A DNA stretch of 5,760 bases from Candidatus Cloacimonadota bacterium (lineage in GTDB: Bacteria > Cloacimonadota > Cloacimonadia > JGIOTU-2), in assembly GCA_014384665.1 (NCBI GenBank), contig JACNFI010000081.1:1-5760 (forward strand). Reading direction: 5' to 3'. The translations under genes were made by a program, and so were the position numbers. Shown in pieces: positions 4,098 to 5,760 of this stretch; the stretch's first letter is position 1; every line of letters starts with the position of its first letter. The notes beneath the pieces were generated by a model, which had not been told where the DNA came from, made no database searches, and saw only the letters and a program-made list of their open reading frames with translations.

Positions 4098-5760
4098 TTA
4101 CTTCTTTTTCTTATATGAAATCCGCTCAACAATGCTGTAAATAGTTGGTATAATAAGTAATGTAAAAAAAGTTGCTGTGATAAGTCCACCTATAACCGCA
4201 ATAGCCATAGGTGCTCTCATCGCTGAACCTTGACCAGTACTTATCGCCATTGGAAACATTCCACCAATAGTAGTAATAGAAGTTATCAAAACAGGTCGCA
4301 TTCTGTCCGAACCAGCCTGGATTATGGCTTTTTGAGGTTCCATCCCTTTTCTACGCAACTGGTTAGCGTGGTCAATAAGCACAATTCCATCATTTACCAC
4401 AATTCCAGATAATACAATAATACCAACAAAAGAAATTGCACTAAGTGTTGAGCCTGTTATAAACAGGATAAAAATAACACCAACATAAGCAAGAGGTAAG
4501 GTAAACATAATAACAAGTGGCTGTTTGAAAGATTCAAACAGGGAAGAAAGAATAACATATACAAGAAGCGCAGCTAACAGCAAAGCATAAAATAAAGTCT
4601 TGAAGGTCTCTTTCATATCTTCATACGCACCGCCAAACTCAATAAAATATCCTATTGGAAGATTTTCTTTAATATTTTTTATCACTGTTTGAATTTCCTT
4701 TGTAGTGCTTCCAAGATCTCTTCCAACTACATTTGCAGAAATAGTCATTTTTCGTGTCTGATGTTCTCTGGAAATTTTGATAGGACCTTCTCCCTTTTCA
4801 ATGTTTGCTACCTGTTTCAAAGGTATAGTAAAGCCCAATGGGCTGGTAATATTAAGATTTTCAATATCCTGAAGGCTGTTTCTACATTCCTCATCCAAAC
4901 GAACAAGTATATCAATCTCATCTCCAGCTTCTCTAAAGACACCAGCAACAGTTCCGAATGTAGCAGTTTTCACAACAGATGCGACTTGTGAAATTGTGAG
5001 ACCATAACGGAATGCCTTATCTCTATCAACATAAATATGAAGTTCTGGTTTGCCTTGTTTATATGAATTATCCACATCACACACGGCTTGAATATTCACA
5101 ATCCTATTCTCAATTTCTTCACTGATTGATTTCAAAACTGGCAAATCCTTTCCGAATAATTTAATAGAAATTGGCGATTCAGTCCCTCCCATCATTTGTG
5201 AGGACATATCCAGAAAAGTCAATTCCACGCCTTCTAATTTTGGAATTTTGCTTCTTACTTCTTCCACTATCTCTTCAGAACTTCTTTCTCTTTCTTCTTT
5301 ATCAAAAAGGCGGAAAAAGACCTGTGCTTCATTTGTGCTTTGAGGATTAGTCGGGTCAGCGGCAGCTCCACCTTCTGTCATTGGTCCTACCATCCCCATA
5401 ACATATTTGACCTCTTTAATATTTCCAACGATTTCTTCTATTTGAGATACAAATGTGTTTGTCTCTTCCAGACTTGTTCCAATAGGCGTTTTTATATTCA
5501 AAGTTTGCATTGGCATATCTGTTTTGGGGATGAATTCTGTGCCAATTAAAGGGATAAGAGCAATAGCAATAATAAATACGATTGCCATAGCAATGAGTGT
5601 CTTAGCCCGATGTCTTAAACACAGACTAAGAAATTTTAGATATTTATTTCTAATACCTATGAACATTTTTCCAGTGGCTTCTTGATATTCTTTTCCAGAT
5701 TTGCGTTTTTTGAAGATAATAGATGCGATCATTGGAACAATAGTTAATGCAACAAATAAT
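4098..5760 (-). CDS. RND-family efflux permease, C-terminal half (partial, 5' end outside window)
   Basis: The last 553 or so codons of a protein family that is usually about 1,000-1,050 aa are present. The frame is open to the window edge, and the codons before Met 5732 read LFVALTIVP, the end of TM6, so that Met is internal. Numbered from it: TM7 at about 44-64, GTEFIPKTDMP (64-74) opening the second periplasmic porter loop, a large porter/docking region (about 75-370) with EFGGAYEDM (365-373), then TM8-TM12 at about 376-398, 402-424, 428-455, 477-500 and 507-535. Conserved family segments include GIVVNDGIVLIDHANQLR (443-460) and GSDRMRPVLITSITTIGGMFPMA (474-496). The MMGGTESPISIKLFGKDL stretch and overall pattern fit the HAE1/SwrC-like, multidrug-type branch; substrate is unknown. 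Such inner-membrane pumps use the proton gradient and normally work with a periplasmic adaptor and an outer-membrane channel, probably encoded upstream. The proton-relay residues of TM4 lie in the missing half. Confidence 0.95.
   Translation of the reverse strand, partial: LFVALTIVPMIASIIFKKRKSGKEYQEATGKMFIGIRNKYLKFLSLCLRHRAKTLIAMAIVFIIAIALIPLIGTEFIPKTDMPMQTLNIKTPIGTSLEETNTFVSQIEEIVGNIKEVKYVMGMVGPMTEGGAAADPTNPQSTNEAQVFFRLFDKEERERSSEEIVEEVRSKIPKLEGVELTFLDMSSQMMGGTESPISIKLFGKDLPVLKSISEEIENRIVNIQAVCDVDNSYKQGKPELHIYVDRDKAFRYGLTISQVASVVKTATFGTVAGVFREAGDEIDILVRLDEECRNSLQDIENLNITSPLGFTIPLKQVANIEKGEGPIKISREHQTRKMTISANVVGRDLGSTTKEIQTVIKNIKENLPIGYFIEFGGAYEDMKETFKTLFYALLLAALLVYVILSSLFESFKQPLVIMFTLPLAYVGVIFILFITGSTLSAISFVGIIVLSGIVVNDGIVLIDHANQLRRKGMEPQKAIIQAGSDRMRPVLITSITTIGGMFPMAISTGQGSAMRAPMAIAVIGGLITATFFTLLIIPTIYSIVERISYKKKK

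Noticed and set aside
5730..5732. Met at 5732 as the start of the RND gene
   Set aside because: The frame continues upstream to the window edge with typical TM6 residues (ALTIVP), so this Met is internal to a truncated gene.

Overview
The left half of this window (about 1-3009) is the distal part of an integron gene-cassette array. No integrase gene is visible, so it is either the tail of a chromosomal integron or an integrase-less cluster of attC sites (CALIN). The right half (3019-5760) is ordinary chromosome-like sequence on the minus strand: an HD-domain phosphohydrolase gene and, upstream of it, the 3' half of an RND efflux pump gene that runs off the window.

The case for cassettes rests on six attC-like sites at 4-122, 470-605, 1315-1450, 1999-2135, 2673-2734 and 2869-3009. 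Each has a left R'' box (RYYYAAC-like), a right R' box (GTTRRRY-like) and an imperfect inverted repeat between them. Cutting each R' box after its G gives five consecutive units: 117-599, 600-1444, 1445-2129, 2130-2728 and 2729-about 3003. The first six bases of each unit can be compared with the R'' box at that unit's own far end, as cassette circularisation predicts. The match is exact in four units and off by one base in the fifth (1445-2129).

Each of the first four cassettes carries one plus-strand gene: (1) a small predicted all-beta protein of 88 aa; (2) a 200-aa membrane protein with about three N-terminal helices; (3) a 152-aa lipoprotein; (4) a 173-aa HEPN-type helical protein. The fifth cassette has no credible ORF and carries a GC-rich hairpin. 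Cassettes 1, 2, 3 and 5 are very AT-rich, and four of the attC sites are 136-141 bp long. Cassette 4 is clearly richer in GC and has a short 62-bp attC, so it was probably acquired from a different source.

On the minus strand, the RND permease gene (4098 to beyond 5760) is followed by about 275 bp of palindrome-rich spacer and then the HD-domain gene (3822-3019). The HD gene ends about 10 bp from the degenerate last R' box, which marks the probable array boundary.

The host looks like an AT-rich, Gram-negative-type bacterium, because it has an RND pump and a lipoprotein signal. The spacer motifs (CCCGATA-type palindromes and a 'ccgcagagacgcaaag' element) resemble, from memory, repeats in uncultured environmental lineages. 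No phylum can be assigned from the sequence alone. The cassette genes are probably independent units rather than a pathway; defence or stress roles are possible but unproven.
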